Of a DNA stretch of 5,484 nt, positions 4,912 through 5,484 are shown piece after piece. A program made the position numbers and the translations under genes. Positions within the stretch are counted from its first letter, which is position 1, and each line of letters starts with the position of its first letter. Under the pieces are notes generated by a model. It made no database searches and had not been told where the DNA came from. It saw only the letters and a program-made list of their open reading frames with translations. Origin of the DNA: an uncultured Eubacteriales bacterium (GTDB lineage Bacteria > Bacillota_A > Clostridia > Oscillospirales > Oscillospiraceae); the NCBI GenBank assembly GCA_949739085.1, contig CATIYU010000042.1, forward strand, positions 1-5,484, in the 5' to 3' direction.

Positions 4912-5484
4912 ACCCCATGTTATACAGGTCGCTCTTGGAATCGGTGCCCTGGATAGAGGGAGCCAGATTGCGAACGGCCTTCTTGGTGCCGATGATGGTG
5001 GCGGGCTTGCCGTTGGCGGCAGCCTCAACGTGAGAAATCAGCTCCAGAAGCTCGTCCTCATCGTAGGTGCCAGCGGCGGGGAAGTAGGTGGTGCCGCCAA
5101 AATCGTTGGCGGTAGCGGTGCTCCACAGGGTGTACACATCGTTCAGCAGCTTCTTGCGGAAAGACTCAGACACCTTATTGATGAAGGTGTTGAAGTCCAC
5201 ACGGCCAGCCAGGACACGATTCAGCTCCTCATAAATCTTCACGACCTTCAGAGAAGTCGGAATGGATGTCTCGCTGACACCGCTCAGCCGCTGACGGCGG
5301 ATACCCTGCGTACCGTCCGCAGCCTCGGAGACGATGAACAGGTTGCTGTCCTCAATCACGAACAGGTTCTTATCGCCCTCGGCAACATTGCGGAAGTCCA
5401 CCAGAGCGTTGAAATACTCGTCGCCCTGCAGGCCCTCAACAGCGGTACGGGACAGAATCTGCTCAATCAGGGTAAACAGACCCT
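4912..5484 (-). CDS. Major capsid protein, exon 1 (N terminus beyond the window)
   Basis: The shell-forming protein of the phage head. About 190 residues are visible, beginning GLFTLIEQILSRTAVEGLQG and open to the right edge. The sequence includes FVIEDSNLFIVSEAADGTQG, a helical KVVKIYEELNRVLAGR segment, DFNTFINKVSESFRKKLLND, a helix-plus-loop VYTLWSTATANDFGG, and the ATIIGTKKAVRNLAPSIQG segment typical of HK97-fold capsid proteins (a helix-rich domain followed by a strand and Asn/Leu-rich helix). The exon ends ...SDLYNMG plus the first base of a Tyr codon at 4912. Without splicing the frame reads four more residues (LVFF) and stops at TAA 4900..4898. Joined to exon 2, the visible part is 281 aa. 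A GTG at 5401 is internal and not a start. The fold is judged by eye, but its position above a connector cassette supports it. Confidence 0.9.

Noticed and set aside
4890..4912. P10 pairing of exon 2 (AUUA) with UAAU in the P1 loop
   Set aside because: Only 4 bp and offset by 3 nt from the guide, so it is too weak to claim.

Overview
The window is a block of virion-assembly genes from a tailed bacteriophage or prophage. Everything in it is transcribed from the minus strand, so genes run from high to low coordinates. Strong AGGAGG-type ribosome binding sites, roughly even base composition and tightly packed genes suggest a phage of a Firmicutes (Bacillota) host, perhaps a gut one. The sequence does not name the host. 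I see no integrase, repressor, tRNA or CRISPR array.

The upstream end (5484 down to 3533) carries a major capsid protein gene that is not contiguous. Exon 1 (4912 to beyond 5484) is followed by a group I intron of about 1104 nt (3808..4911), then exon 2 (3533..3807). The intron was recognised from its catalytic core: a P1 helix with the splice-site U·G pair, P3, P4 (with a compensated pair change), P5, P6, P7, P8, P9, and a P7.1/P7.2 insertion typical of subgroup IA. The predicted splice restores an in-frame capsid protein through ...YNMG-Y-YGKFYGSP.... Within the intron is a 215-aa HNH-type homing endonuclease (3837..4484). It is closed off from the ribozyme by a 14-bp stem whose 3' strand contains the endonuclease stop codon.

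Below the capsid gene is a hairpin that looks like a partial terminator (3493..3519). Then come six compact genes: 182, 158, 112, 259, 166 and 238 aa. They occupy the place where tailed phages keep head-tail connector and tail-completion genes, and three junctions overlap by one base (TAATG or TGATG). None shows a motif that proves its role, so the connector, stopper and terminator assignments rest mainly on order and size. At the lower edge (1..80) is the first part of another gene, which may be the tail tube protein.

The notable content is the intron-endonuclease element. It is a mobile group I intron placed in a highly expressed, essential structural gene, so capsid production should depend on splicing.
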